A stretch of 64,000 nt of DNA, from NCBI RefSeq assembly GCF_963678635.1, contig NC_087063.1, positions 2,888,580-2,952,579 of the forward strand, given 5' to 3'. This stretch comes from Symsagittifera roscoffensis. Taxonomy: Eukaryota > Xenacoelomorpha > Acoela > Convolutidae. Positions 43,751 through 54,137 of this stretch are shown here, one piece after another. Each line of letters starts with the position of its first letter. Positions within the stretch are counted from its first letter, which is position 1. The position numbers and the translations under genes were made by a program. The notes beneath the pieces were generated by a model. It saw nothing but the letters and a program-made list of their open reading frames with translations. It was not told where the DNA came from and ran no database searches.

Positions 43751-44259
43751 TTTGTAACCAATCGAAAAAAACTTTGGATTTTCTACGGGTACAATGCTTT
43801 AATAATTGATGCGAGGGAAGTAAATGAGAATGTCGTTTGCAAATATGTTTTTCTTGACCCAAAAACTGTTCAATCTTTGGTCACGGGTAATTTCAAGTAT
43901 TCAGCTAATAAAACAGATTTTTGTGTACCTTTAGCAAAAAAATGGGAATTTGGGTTCCTCAAACGAATGCTGTCAAAAATTTGATCCAAGTATGAGTAAG
44001 GGTATTCACCTTCGTCCCAACGAAGCCCGTGTAGAAATTTAGATACCCAATTGTACGCTTTTTTCTCTTCTTTTGATAAATTGTTAAATTGAACTTGTGG
44101 CAGAAAATGAATTGTATCAATTGTATTAGCAGAGCAAACGGAAAGTTCCTTTATGATCAAAGGTTTCTTGCCACATTTAAATCCTTCAATATCTAAAATA
44201 ATGAGATGGTTGAAAAACAATTTTTTAGTTTTCTTTCTTTGGGTTAACATGACTTTCAC
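43686..44259 (-). pseudogene. DnaQ-like (DEDD) exonuclease candidate (one frameshift)
   Basis: ATG 44259 lies directly after the previous stop. Near residue 20, FFNHLIILDIEGFKCG gives the D-x-E exonuclease I signature followed by KKPLIIKELSV. A central WVSKFLHGLRWDEGEYPYS block and an FFAKGTQKSVLLAEYL block resemble the corresponding parts of arthropod proteins that I associate with DEDD-type exonuclease folds. The frame ends at 43870. A one-base slip there continues into a second open stretch with Cys/His residues and FFDWLQNEL, ending at 43686. This would be an exonuclease additional to the one built into the DNA polymerase. The assignment is by motif only. Confidence 0.45.
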
Positions 44260-44682
44260 TCAACATTCCAACAAACGAAATAACTTTGGTCTGAATGTTT
44301 TAAGAAACAAGCAAAACGCAATACCTGTCACGTGACCCAGGTAACAGTTTTTTATTGGACAAGGCAAAACATATGTGTACCCAGGACCGGTATCATTTTT
44401 TTCTTGCAAATATCCTGCTGCGTCATGCAAAATAGCATGTATTCTAAGAAATTTGAAATGTTTCAAGTGTTTGTCGAGCGACGAATTGTCTATTCCAATT
44501 AAACCACCATATGGTCTGTTTTTCAAAATAAAATCCAAATTAATATCAGCATCTAAATACAAACAAGTGGCTAAAAAATACTGAAATCTGACTGATTTGT
44601 CTGGATATTGTGATTTTAAGTCTATAAAAATTTCATGAATGAGTTTTAAATCGAAAGTTGAAATCATGTTTACTGAACTCAA
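44260..44682 (-). CDS. Unknown Maverick protein (140 aa)
   Basis: The ORF is intact, from ATG 44682 to 44260, with its stop abutting the next gene's ATG. Notable stretches are SVRFQYFLATCLYLDADIN, LRIHAILHDAAGYLQ and PGYTYVLPCPIKNCYLGHVT, the last with two Cys four residues apart. No membrane helix or signal peptide is clear. It sits in the compact block with exonuclease- and HUH-like candidates, so a role in DNA metabolism or particle assembly is conceivable but unproven. Confidence 0.6.
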   Translation of the reverse strand: MSSVNMISTFDLKLIHEIFIDLKSQYPDKSVRFQYFLATCLYLDADINLDFILKNRPYGGLIGIDNSSLDKHLKHFKFLRIHAILHDAAGYLQEKNDTGPGYTYVLPCPIKNCYLGHVTGIAFCLFLKTFRPKLFRLLEC

Positions 44683-44714
44683 TATAATGAAAAAAGAATA
44701 ATGAAAAGTATCAA

Positions 44715-45503
44715 TTAAAACTTAACTTTCTCCTCAACAATAAATTTCACAAACAAAACATCAGTATCTACATCAAGTTTTCCATATCCACTTGTCAAAA
44801 TATCCATTATTTTACAAAATGCGGCAGAATGGGGTCCATTAATTAAACTTTCAAATCTTTTCAAAGTTTCTGTATTCATCTCATCTGTTTGAACATGTCT
44901 GCTTTCTGTATGTTTCTTTGAAACTGAAGTCGAAACTCTTACGGATTTGTTTGACGTCGACAATGCAGCATGCGTAACTGTATTATCAATTCGTTTCTGT
45001 CCCCCAACGGCTGGAGATTTCTTGCAAACGTTTTGATTTGGTGAAGTTTGTTTGTTAGATGATGTTGCAGAAAGCAATAAATTGGGTAAACGTTTTTTGA
45101 TTGCAGTGAAATCTAAGAACTCGAGATTGGCTGCAACAGGTTGTGCTGAATAAATGAGAGCTAGTTTAAGCTTGTCAAATAACTCACCGTTTCCTTTGAC
45201 ATCTTTAGCAGGAGAAACTAAGTATTTGAAGCAAGTGAAAATACAAGGAACACTGAAACATTTTTGGGAAGGAAAAAATTGGTTTAATTGTTCCTCTGAG
45301 TCTACTTGAATCAATATATGGTAATGAGTTTTTTTTTCATTCTCGACTGAAAAAGGGCAATATTCAGATTTGAAGTGGCTTCCAAAAGCATAATTTTTAA
45401 AAGTAGATAAATTAAGAATTTTTTCAGTGATAACAAATTTGAAATTTGGTTGAAATTTTTTGAAATAATCAGGTAACACAACTTCGAACATAGCTTCTGC
45501 CAT
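44715..45503 (-). CDS. Unknown Maverick protein with HUH-like motif
   Basis: I choose ATG 45503 (MAEAMFEVVLPDYFKKFQPN). The open frame extends further upstream, but there it overlaps the preceding gene. The product has about 262 residues. Residues around 60 read KKTHYHILIQVDS, an H-x-H flanked by hydrophobic strand residues, and near residue 95 CFKYLVSPAKD follows, with a Tyr about 35 residues later. This spacing recalls the HUH and Tyr motifs of rolling-circle Rep or parvoviral NS1-type nickases. The rest is Ser/Thr/Lys-rich with a C-terminal helix. The motif match is suggestive only. Confidence 0.5.
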   Translation of the reverse strand: MAEAMFEVVLPDYFKKFQPNFKFVITEKILNLSTFKNYAFGSHFKSEYCPFSVENEKKTHYHILIQVDSEEQLNQFFPSQKCFSVPCIFTCFKYLVSPAKDVKGNGELFDKLKLALIYSAQPVAANLEFLDFTAIKKRLPNLLLSATSSNKQTSPNQNVCKKSPAVGGQKRIDNTVTHAALSTSNKSVRVSTSVSKKHTESRHVQTDEMNTETLKRFESLINGPHSAAFCKIMDILTSGYGKLDVDTDVLFVKFIVEEKVKF

Positions 45504-45888
45504 TTTGTAAAGGAAAATTAATTCGAGTCGTGCTTGAAATCGTTTGTGTTTGAGAAAATTGAGATTTCCTGGCTCGTTTACAGTTAGACTGTGGTTTGTC
45601 TTTGTTTTCAACAGTATCAGAAATTTCACTTGTTTGCGCTCGGATTGACTTTCCCGACTTTAGTAATTTTGAAAATTCTTCGCTGCTTAAGGAAAGTCTT
45701 TGTACACATTCAAATTCAGCGCCTTCAGTTGCTTTTTTGAAAACTTTCAGGAATACATAAGTTCCAGTTTGGTCATATGTTTTCAATGTAGCACGCACTA
45801 ATCTTTTACTGTTTTCCGAAATATCGAAATAGCAATCGCCAAAATCTTTATCTGCATTTGTTGTGGTGCTTGTTTTGGTTTTATTCAT
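45469..45888 (-). CDS. Small Maverick protein with PC4-like features
   Basis: The ORF is intact, from ATG 45888 to 45469, 139 residues; its 3' end overlaps the next gene by 35 bp. The N-terminal half (FDISENSKRLVRATLKTYD, TYVFLKVFKK, RLSLSSEEFSKLLKSGKSI) has a strand-strand-strand-helix order with the xLSxxEFxxL ending typical of PC4/Sub1 single-strand DNA-binding domains. The C-terminus is basic and Ser/Thr-rich. If correct it would be a DNA-binding cofactor for replication or transcription. Similarity is judged by eye and remains tentative. It is the first gene of the leftward array. Confidence 0.45.
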   Translation of the reverse strand: MNKTKTSTTTNADKDFGDCYFDISENSKRLVRATLKTYDQTGTYVFLKVFKKATEGAEFECVQRLSLSSEEFSKLLKSGKSIRAQTSEISDTVENKDKPQSNCKRARKSQFSQTQTISSTTRINFPLQNGRSYVRSCVT

Positions 45889-46371
45889 TGTAACGAGTGA
45901 GAATTCAAAGTAACTTGATTCAAAACTGAATAGAAATAAATGAATGGTTTCGAGTGATTGTATATGTCTGCAAAAGAAAGCGTTGTATCTATTTTAATTT
46001 AGATACACATGTACTTTATATCGAAAAGATATTGGATTGCAATTAAGTTCAAATGGATAAGTATTTTGTGCATGAACAACTGATAAGAATTTTAATGGGT
46101 GTTAAAGGTCACAATGTTTAAACGTTATTTTTGATACAAGCTATTTGTTTGAATGCAATTTAGATAAACATAGAATACCACGCAAGGTAACATAAATATT
46201 TTACACGCCCTCCCTTATTAAACTGATCAAAAACTACATAGGAGGTCTTGAAATTTCTAATTTTAGAAGAACCATTCCCTATTTTAATCTCTTGGGGCGT
46301 TTTCACAATTCATTTCAGTTTCATTTCTCTCCGCGTTACGTTTGTCCTTTTCTTCCAACTTTTCTTCAAAA
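45889..46371. promoter_or_regulatory. Divergent promoter region of the Maverick
   Basis: This 480-bp gap separates the leftward gene array from the rightward ORF and must hold start signals for both. It is AT-rich, with several TATA-like stretches (for example TATATC near 46018), but no single convincing core promoter can be picked. Confidence 0.4.
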
Positions 46372-46971
46372 ATGCATTGTTATATTATTGCCGTATATTC
46401 CAATCACGAAAGAACCATTTTTTATGAAACCGTTCACGGTAATTTTGTAGCAATAATTAACGAAGAAAAAAGTTTCAATTCTGATGAGTGGACTTGTACT
46501 CATCACGTTTTTTCCTTAAAAAATTCAAAGAAAGATGAAGAACTGAATATAAAGTATTTGAGTTACCTTACAAATTCTGGTAAATATACGGATCCTGGCG
46601 AGCCTCTTGCTCTTCAGGTTGATATTTCAACTTTATCAAAACCAGTAAAAAAAATTTTGTATAAATACGATTGTGATGTTACTCCGATGTGTGAAAAACA
46701 GTTAGAACACTTTGAAGAAACTGAATTTTTTGATCTTTTATGGGGAATGGAACAGATTGAGTCACCATCATTAGTTACCCCGAAAGCTGATCCTTCTCCT
46801 ACAGTGTCACCATGGCTTGATGAACCAGATTCTTCAACTCCAACGCGCACCCCCGAAGCGACAGTGAGTAATCATATGGAAAATTTGACTCCTTCTCTAT
46901 GCCTTGCACCAAAGAAAAAACGGAAGCTAACAACACTAGAGAAAGCGCAGGAGTATTTGGACCTTAAATAA
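46372..46971 (+). CDS. Unknown Maverick protein with C-terminal nuclear localisation signal
   Basis: I choose ATG 46372 (MHCYIIAVYSNHERTIFYET); the frame is open upstream to 46342 without ATG. The 199-residue product has a compact N-terminal domain of about 120 residues. An acidic, Pro/Ser/Thr-rich linker follows (SPTVSPWLDEPDSSTPTRTP), and near the C-terminus is APKKKRKL, a classic monopartite nuclear localisation signal. An AATAAA lies at 47024-47029, about 53 bases after the stop. The layout (domain, acidic linker, nuclear signal) is what one expects of a nuclear regulator, but no family is recognised. Confidence 0.65.
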   Translation: MHCYIIAVYSNHERTIFYETVHGNFVAIINEEKSFNSDEWTCTHHVFSLKNSKKDEELNIKYLSYLTNSGKYTDPGEPLALQVDISTLSKPVKKILYKYDCDVTPMCEKQLEHFEETEFFDLLWGMEQIESPSLVTPKADPSPTVSPWLDEPDSSTPTRTPEATVSNHMENLTPSLCLAPKKKRKLTTLEKAQEYLDLK

Positions 46972-47023
46972 TTTTGAAACTGAGGTTGAGTTTTATTGAT
47001 TTTTGTTTGTTTTTATTGTGTAT

Positions 47024-47029
47024 AATAAA
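47024..47029 (+). terminator. Polyadenylation signal AATAAA after the NLS protein gene
   Basis: AATAAA occurs about 53 bases downstream of the stop at 46969-46971 and is followed by T-rich sequence, the expected context for 3' end formation. Confidence 0.5.
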
Positions 47030-48380
47030 TTAACTTTAAAATTGAGTTTGAGTTTATATCTTGTGTTTGTTCATTATTTATCACACGATTGTGTTCTGAT
47101 TAAAAATTTAGTATAAAAGCCTTTAAAATTTGAAGTTAAAAAAATCAGTTCTTTTTCAATTAATTGACTATTTTTTTCCAATTAAAAACAAAAAAGTCCG
47201 TAAAATTTTCATTTTTTCCACAAATAGGAGTTAACATATTAACATTGATGTTCTGATTTACATGATTGATCTTGAGAAAAAAATTGAAAAGCATCCATAT
47301 TTATGCTAATTTTTTGAAAACAAGATAAAAAAATATCAATTTCGTTTTTGAAAAAAAAAAAGATAATTAACGTCAAAAAACTGTAAAAAATTAATTTTAG
47401 ATGTAAACCTTTTTGTCATTTGTTTATTCATTTAATTATTATACAAATTGAATATAATAAGAAATAGTATAAAAGATGTTTAAAACCAACTTTTTGTTAA
47501 AAATAAATATTTTTTTAATGTTTTTTAGTTAAAAATTTGATTTTTTAATTACAAAAAGGAGAAAAAATGCAATAATTTTTTCTTTTTCTTCAAATTGGAA
47601 TAACCATATGATCATTGATACTGTTTTCTCCAAAAATGATCTTTATAAAAAAAATACAAGTATTCATCATCATGCTAAATATTTGAGAAAAATAATTAAA
47701 ATCAAATTTTTTAATTGATGACTCATCGTTTTTTCATTTTTCCGAAAAAATGCAATTTTCAACCAGAAGACGCAATTTTTTATTATGAGCAAGTAGTGTT
47801 GTTATGAAACTGCAATGAGGGGCACGACCAATGAGATTGTGGGAGTAGATGTTTTTTCAATAGTCTTCGAGAAAAACGCTAATCCCCTTAATCCCCCCTA
47901 AAACAACAAACTCATTTTTCTTTACAGAAAAGTATTTTTTCTGACTTTTTTTCATATCGAAAGACAATTGAGACAAATTTATGATGACATGGACCGTGCA
48001 ACCGCTCCGTGATTGACATCATTGATAACAATGCGCCTGGAAAGTTAAAAAACTGACAGTTTTTCAGTTTTTGTTTTACTTATTCATCATTTCAACTGTT
48101 TTTGATTCAAATTTTGACATTTTTATAGAGTATTCTGTCCCCATGACAATTGGGATATTTAGGATTTATCATGTGTTGTGACATGCTCAACTTTTATTTG
48201 CAATTTCGAAAATTTTATCAATTTATAAATTGAATTGATAAAATATAAAACTAAAACTTTTATCTCTTGGCTCTAAAATCATTTTGGATAAAAATTTAGC
48301 TCAAACTTGGTTTGCTTCGATTAATTTTTATCGTTTGTAGTAATTATAACAATTCAAACAACAATTAATCTGTTTCGCCC
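47030..48380. other. AT-rich spacer inside the Maverick with a degenerate ~370-bp duplication
   Basis: No gene is seen. A block near 47215-47330 (CAAATAGGAGTTAACATATT ... ATGCTAATTTTTTGAAAA) resembles one near 47590-47700 (CAAATTGGAATAACCATATG ... ATGCTAAATATTTGAGAAAA), indicating an old tandem duplication. The function is unknown. Confidence 0.5.
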
Positions 48381-48473
48381 AATCGAATTTGAGTTTGACA
48401 GTTATGGCGGGAAATTCAAATGTAATTCAAATTTCGGCGGGAAAAGAGTTCAAATTCAAAGTTAAGCGGGAAA
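48372..48473 (+). promoter_or_regulatory. Three GCGGGAAA (E2F-like) sites and a CCAAT box before POLB
   Basis: GCGGGAAA occurs at 48407-48414, 48437-48444 and 48466-48473, all in the same orientation and roughly 30 bp apart. TTTCGCCCAATCG precedes them at 48373-48385. Each site matches the E2F/DP consensus TTTCCCGC read on the other strand. They lie 120-190 bp before the ATG of the DNA polymerase gene. TTCAAATTCAAA-like words alternate with them, so part of the pattern is a short tandem repeat. Confidence 0.5.
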
Positions 48474-48595
48474 AGCTATTCAAATTCAAACCGAGAAGGG
48501 GAAAAAGGAATCGAAAAGCAGTAATTTAAACCGTTTGGCGTTTGGTTGGGATTCATTCCTTTTCCTGCTTCGCTTTAAAACAGTTCCAGAGCGAA

Positions 48596-51500
48596 ATGGG
48601 TTTCAAGTGTAACTATTGTCCCAAAGTTTTTACAATAAAAACTAATAGATCTCGTCATGAACGAAACTTTCACGCTGTTGAAAAAGAATTACCCGTTTTT
48701 ACTTGCTACCATTGTAATTTTACCACTTTACTGCTATCAAAATTACAGCAGCATATTGAATCAGATCATCAAAAATTTAACAATTTATGTCGGTATTGTC
48801 GGCTTGGTTTTTGTGAACTTAAAGATTTCAAGGATCACATGCAATCAGAGCATGGGTTACCTGTTTTGGATCAACAACTAACATCACTCAGCAACCCCTC
48901 TAGCTCAATCACACAAGCCAGCGATATTGATAACTTTCCAGCTTCAATTGAAGTTCATGAATCAGCCATGAAAAATACGTTAATGACTTTTATTATTCCC
49001 AATCAAAATATTGAACATGATCTTATCGAATTTATGACCTTGAAAAAAAATGAGATTCAAAGTTTGATATTAGATAGAACCTGTAATAGACCCTGCAAAG
49101 TACAATTTTCGGCTAAACTTACTTTAATCAAGCATGCTACTGTTGTTTCGGACCAAACCGTGCAACAACCTGAAGACGAACGCGTTGAAATTTTCGCTAA
49201 TTCTATGATGACTCCCCTAAATGCAAACGGTTTGTCTGATGAATTATTTCTCGAAATGCTCGGAAAAATGGAAGCTGTGTTCCAGAATTTTTCAGCCCAT
49301 GGTAGCGGCTGGGTTCTGCAGCGTGTAAATGAGCTTTACATTAAAATCGGAAAAATGTACCAATCAGAGGCTCTTCGTTTATACCTCTCCCTGCAAAAAT
49401 AGCAAATTCGCAACAATTAAATAATATTCGTAATCACAACGACCACAATTGCTTTTTGTTATGCTACACTGCCGCCTATCATCTTAGATATAAGCCTGAT
49501 CTAATAGTCGGTAGGTTAGTTGATCCTAAACTTGAAGAGACAGATTCATACACCTATACAAAGCCCGGAACGCATCAGGCTTCTGATGATTTCGTTATGC
49601 CTATGAGCTTGAACATGATTCCTCAATTCGAGCGACTTAATAACGTTCAAGTAAACGTGTTTCAATATCAAAAAGGAGATCTCATTCCAATGATTGTTTC
49701 AAAGTTTGAAAGTTCAGATAATTTTATCATGGATCTGCTTTTGTTATATGAACCCGGAATGCACCACTTTGTTTTGATAAAAGACCTGCTCCGATTTGTT
49801 TGTGAAGTTCGAAAGCAAAAATTCCGAAGTTTCCTGCAGTTGTGTCGTAACTGTTTTCAAATTCATTACAATAAAATTGATCATAAAACGCATGAGCGAT
49901 TATGTAAAGATCATGAACCAGCTGTAGTGATAATGCCAATAGCTGAAAATGGCTGCCACAAGTATAAATTTAAAAACTTTCAAGCTCTCTGGTATGCACC
50001 TATTGTTGTTTATTTTGATTTCGAATCGTTCCTGAATCCCGTTACAACATGTATGAACAACCCACAAATTTCCTCATCTCGCGTTCTAGAAAAACATGAA
50101 CCCTCCGGGTATTCAATGGTTGCTATTGATCATGAGTCCTCAGAACCATTTTACTTTAGTCTTGACAGCTCTGAAAATTGTTTAGAAAACTTTATCAAAG
50201 AGTTACATCTATTAGCCCGAGACGTTTACATCTATAAACGGAAAGTACCACATTATTTGGGAGATCGCAGCCAACTGCGAAAAGAAGAAACTTTAACCTG
50301 TTGGATTTGTCGAGAAAACTTCAGTGAAAGCGAAGAAAACGCCTGGATCACTGTCACTCTTCGGGAAAATTTCTTGGATGGACCCACGACAAATGTAATT
50401 TAGCGCGAAGAAACAAAAATTACATTCCAGTCGTGGGACACAATTTGCAGAATTATGACATGCATCATATATGTATAGCGTTGAACAAATGTGACTCGCG
50501 TAGTACAATACAAGTCATTCCATCCACCGATGAGAAATATATTTCACTAATTATCGGAGTGTTGGTTAAAACCATTACACGAAAAGATCAAACAACACAA
50601 AACATTTATGAGTATCTTCGTTTTGTAGATTCTTTCAAGTTTCTAAACTCATCACTACAAAAGTTAGTTGACAACTTGCCTGACAACAAATTTACAATTC
50701 TGGAAAACCACTTTCAAAACGTAAGCCAAACTTGTAGAACTCTCATACGTAGAAAAGGATTCTATCCTTATAATTACATGACCGACCCTAAAAAGTTTGA
50801 CGAAAAAGAGTTACCGCCTCTCGAAAAGTGGGTGAATAGTTTAGACGGAGATAAAATTGCTATTAGTGCTGATAACTTGTTTGAAGCAAAAGAAGTTTTC
50901 AATCAATTTAATTGTCAGAACCTGCGCGACTATCATGACTAATATTTGTCATGTGACACATTGCTCCTAGCCTGTGTCTTTGAGGAATTCCGCTCTATCA
51001 GCTATGAAACATACAGCCTTGATTGTGCTCATCATTTCACCGCTTCCAATTTAGCTGGTGACGCTTTCAAGCGGGTATGTAAAGCTGATGTTGAATTGCT
51101 AACGGATCGAGATCATTTAGACATGGTTGAAAAAATGATGCGAGGTGGTACTGCATCAATCTTTGAAAAACGACAGTTCACTGCAAACAACAGGCAAATG
51201 AACGAAATGTTTAATTCGAGCGAAGATAATACCTATGGCTTCATGGTTGATGCCAACAATTTATACGGTGGAGTAATGCAAACTCACAAACTGCCTGCAC
51301 GTCATTTCGAGACAATCGGAGTTAGAAATGAAAGAAATAATCAAGAAAACAAAGATGAGAATTCCATGTCAATAGAAGAAATTTTAGCAACCCTGACGAT
51401 TCAGACTACGGTTATATTGTTGAAATTGATTTAAAATACCCTCAATTGTTGCATGAAAGTCACCGTGACTATCCACTGGCACCCACTAAGGAAGTTATTC

Positions 51501-53692
51501 AAAAAGATTGGTTGAGCAGATACCAAACAAATATCTCAGAACAAATGAAAAACAATGAAAACTGTGGACCCACAATAGGTAAAATGAAAAAACTTCTACA
51601 AACTTTACATGATAAAACTCATTATACAATTCATTATAAACTCCTGAAACTCTACGTGAAGCTTGGTCTTATCGTTACAAAACTGTATCGCATCGTAAAG
51701 TTCAAACAAGAATTGTGGCTCGAACTGTACATAACTCTAAATACAAACAAACGAAAAGCGGCAAAAAACAAGTTTGAAGAAGCCCTGTACAAACTATTGA
51801 TCAATTCAATTTATGGAAAAATGTGTGAGTCAAAAAAAAGGGAATGAAAATCAAGATTTTACGAGATGCTGAAGAAACAATGCGAAATCTAAGTAAGTTT
51901 GAATTTGAAACCTACAAATTTTTTGGCGAAGACATGGTTGCATTGACATTAGCACCAACGAAAATCAGATGGGATGTACCCACAATTGTAGGAGCGTGTA
52001 TACTAGAGCTAGCAAAGTTTGAGATGTACAAATTTCACTACGAGGTTATGAAGCCCAACTTAAACTGTCACCTCTTGTACTCAGACACTGACAGCCTAAG
52101 GTACGAAATAAAAACGTGAAAAAACTCGAAATTTTATGAGAAAATGTACGAGAAACGTGAAATTTTGGACAACTTTGACTTCTCCAATTGTCCATCGGAC
52201 CACTTCCTCTACAATGCAGAAAACAAACTTACAGTCTTAAAGTTTAAAGACGAATTCCCGGGTGATATAATTACAGAATTCGTTGCATTGAAGCCAAAGC
52301 TTTATTCAATACTATCGCAAAGTAAGTACATTTCCTTCAATAATACCGGCTCAAAATTGTTCAAACAGCGCTTTTTATTTTCAAAAATTAAATTTCGAAA
52401 AATTTTTTTGAAAAATGTTGAAAAAAAAATGTCAAAAATTTTTGTTGGAAAAAAAAATTAAAAAAAAATTTTGTCAAAAAAATTTGGTAAAAAAAAATGT
52501 TATAAAAAAAATTTTGAAAAAAAAATTTTTTGTCATCAAAAAAAAATTTGGAAAAAAAAAATTTTTGAAAAAAATTTTGGAAAAAACAAATTTTGGAAAA
52601 AAAAAAATTTTATGAAAAAAAAATTTTGTCATCAAAAAAAATTTGGAAAATAAATTGAAAAAAAAATTTTTTGAAAAAAAAATTTTTGAAAAAAATTTTG
52701 AAAAAAAAAAATTTTGGAAAAAAAAATTTGATGAAAAAAATTTTTTGTGAAAAATTTTTTTTCTGAGTGAAATTTTTAAGATGACTTAGGTTTTTTGGTG
52801 CTTCTGTGGGAGGGGGGGGAGGTATAGGTTAAATGGTTATCACCTTTTTTTAAATGGGAGGGGGGTGTGGATCTTCTGAAAAGGATGCGTTCAAATTTTT
52901 TTTTTTCAATTTCAAGTATTAGTTTACAAAACATTTAGATATATAATGATTAGTGAGCATCATTTTTTAATAGATACACGGAAGCACTCAGCAAAAGGAA
53001 TCACTAAGGTGACTCAACGGTTGCTAACTCATGAAAAATACATCAAAACTCTCGCGTCTGGAAACCTTGTACGAGCCGAAAATACTCGCATCATCTCCGA
53101 GAGGCATATTCTGAACACTGTTCGAGCAAACAAAATCGCATTATCAGCCTATGATGATAAGCAATACATCCTCAGCGATGGTATCTCTACATTGCCATAC
53201 GGTCACTATAGAACAGTAAATGCTTCTATCTTTCCCGATAGCAATCAGGATGATGATGATGATGATAGCGAAAGGAACGTGAGTGAAACTAATAGCACCA
53301 GTCACCACAAAGATCAAGATTTAGACGATTGGCTGAAATTTTTCGAGGAAGAAGATGAGATAGTCGACTGGGATCACGAGAGCTCGAACCAGGAAGAAAT
53401 CTTTACGCAGGATACGAATTATGTGTCAGAAGATAGCTTTCTTGTGTTAGATACTCAACCGAACCGTTCGTTGAGAGACCTGTTGAATAGTATCACCAGC
53501 TATGAAGCTCCAGATCCAGGCAGAGTTCGTGTCACAGAAATTGTTGAGAGTGATATCGAAAGCGATGATTTGGTTGATCCAAATGCAGTTACTTCTTCTT
53601 CGTCGTCGGATGATGAATGGTACCTCGACCGCGAAGCAGTTGAAGATTCAGCACCGCAGTCAAAAAGACGTAAAACGAACAAAAAACTCTAA
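48596..53692 (+). pseudogene. POLB: Protein-primed DNA polymerase B of the Maverick, with N-terminal zinc fingers (broken, one intron)
   Basis: ATG 48596 opens a polymerase that would replicate the element. Three C2H2 fingers come first (CNYCPKVF, CYHCNFTT and CRYCRLGF contexts). The exonuclease motifs follow: VVYFDFESF (49998-), GHNLQNYDMHHI (50433-) and an ExoIII-like YLSCDTLLLA just after 50942. Polymerase motif A is VDANNLYGG (about 51246), motif B is KLLINSIYGKM (about 51790) and motif C is YSDTDS (about 52078). An LKPKLYS motif precedes the intron 52322-52973, and the thumb-like end continues at KHSAKGITKV. The tail is acidic and ends in KRRKTNKKL. Frame changes occur near 49370, 50337, 51385 and 51832, and stops at 50940-50942 (TAA) and 52117-52119 (TGA). 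All catalytic motifs survive. Confidence 0.92.
52322..52973 (+). other. Predicted 652-bp intron in POLB with A/T homopolymer filling
   Basis: The donor AAA|GTAAGT at 52322 and the acceptor TTTTTTAATAG| at 52973 precisely restore the polymerase frame across the junction, joining SQ to RKHSAKG as expected from the family. The interior (52395-52760) is made of alternating A and T runs with G or TG separators. A G-rich patch (52805-52870) and a T tract follow. Frames called within it are artefacts. Confidence 0.75.
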
Positions 53693-54137
53693 TGTTGTGT
53701 GTTTGATTCAAGTTGAATACAAAATTTAATGTTGTAAATTAGTGTACTGTATTATACTTACTTTCCACGTTTGTTCACTGTTAGGTAATGGCGGGCTACT
53801 TTAAATCCACTTTTGGTTTTGTGTTACTATTTTATCTGGAGTGGTTTTGAGAGTTTTCATATTGGAATTGACCCCAAACTGCTTTTGGTGCGTTCAACCG
53901 ACACTTACTTCAGAAGATTGTGTGTATAATTCAACCATTTCAGTTCATATCTCTTTTCGCCAAGACCAAAGCGATTGTAGAAACATTGAAAGAACCAATT
54001 CGCAAAGACCTTCAACAGCAAAACACAATGAAAAGTTTTAGTTCAATTAGAATACAACATAGCTTGCCGAGCTATAGGTGGCGGAAAGAAATAATATATC
54101 GCCAGTACGATTTTGTTTTAACCAACACAACTTTCAC
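53693..54137 (+). other. Noncoding right flank inside the Maverick
   Basis: After the POLB stop there are about 440 bp before the terminal repeat. Short overlapping frames at 53841-54141 show no recognisable content, and no AATAAA is obvious. Confidence 0.5.

Noticed and set aside
52415-52653. Lys/Phe-rich ORFs in the A/T-run region
   Set aside because: They are translations of homopolymers inside the predicted POLB intron.
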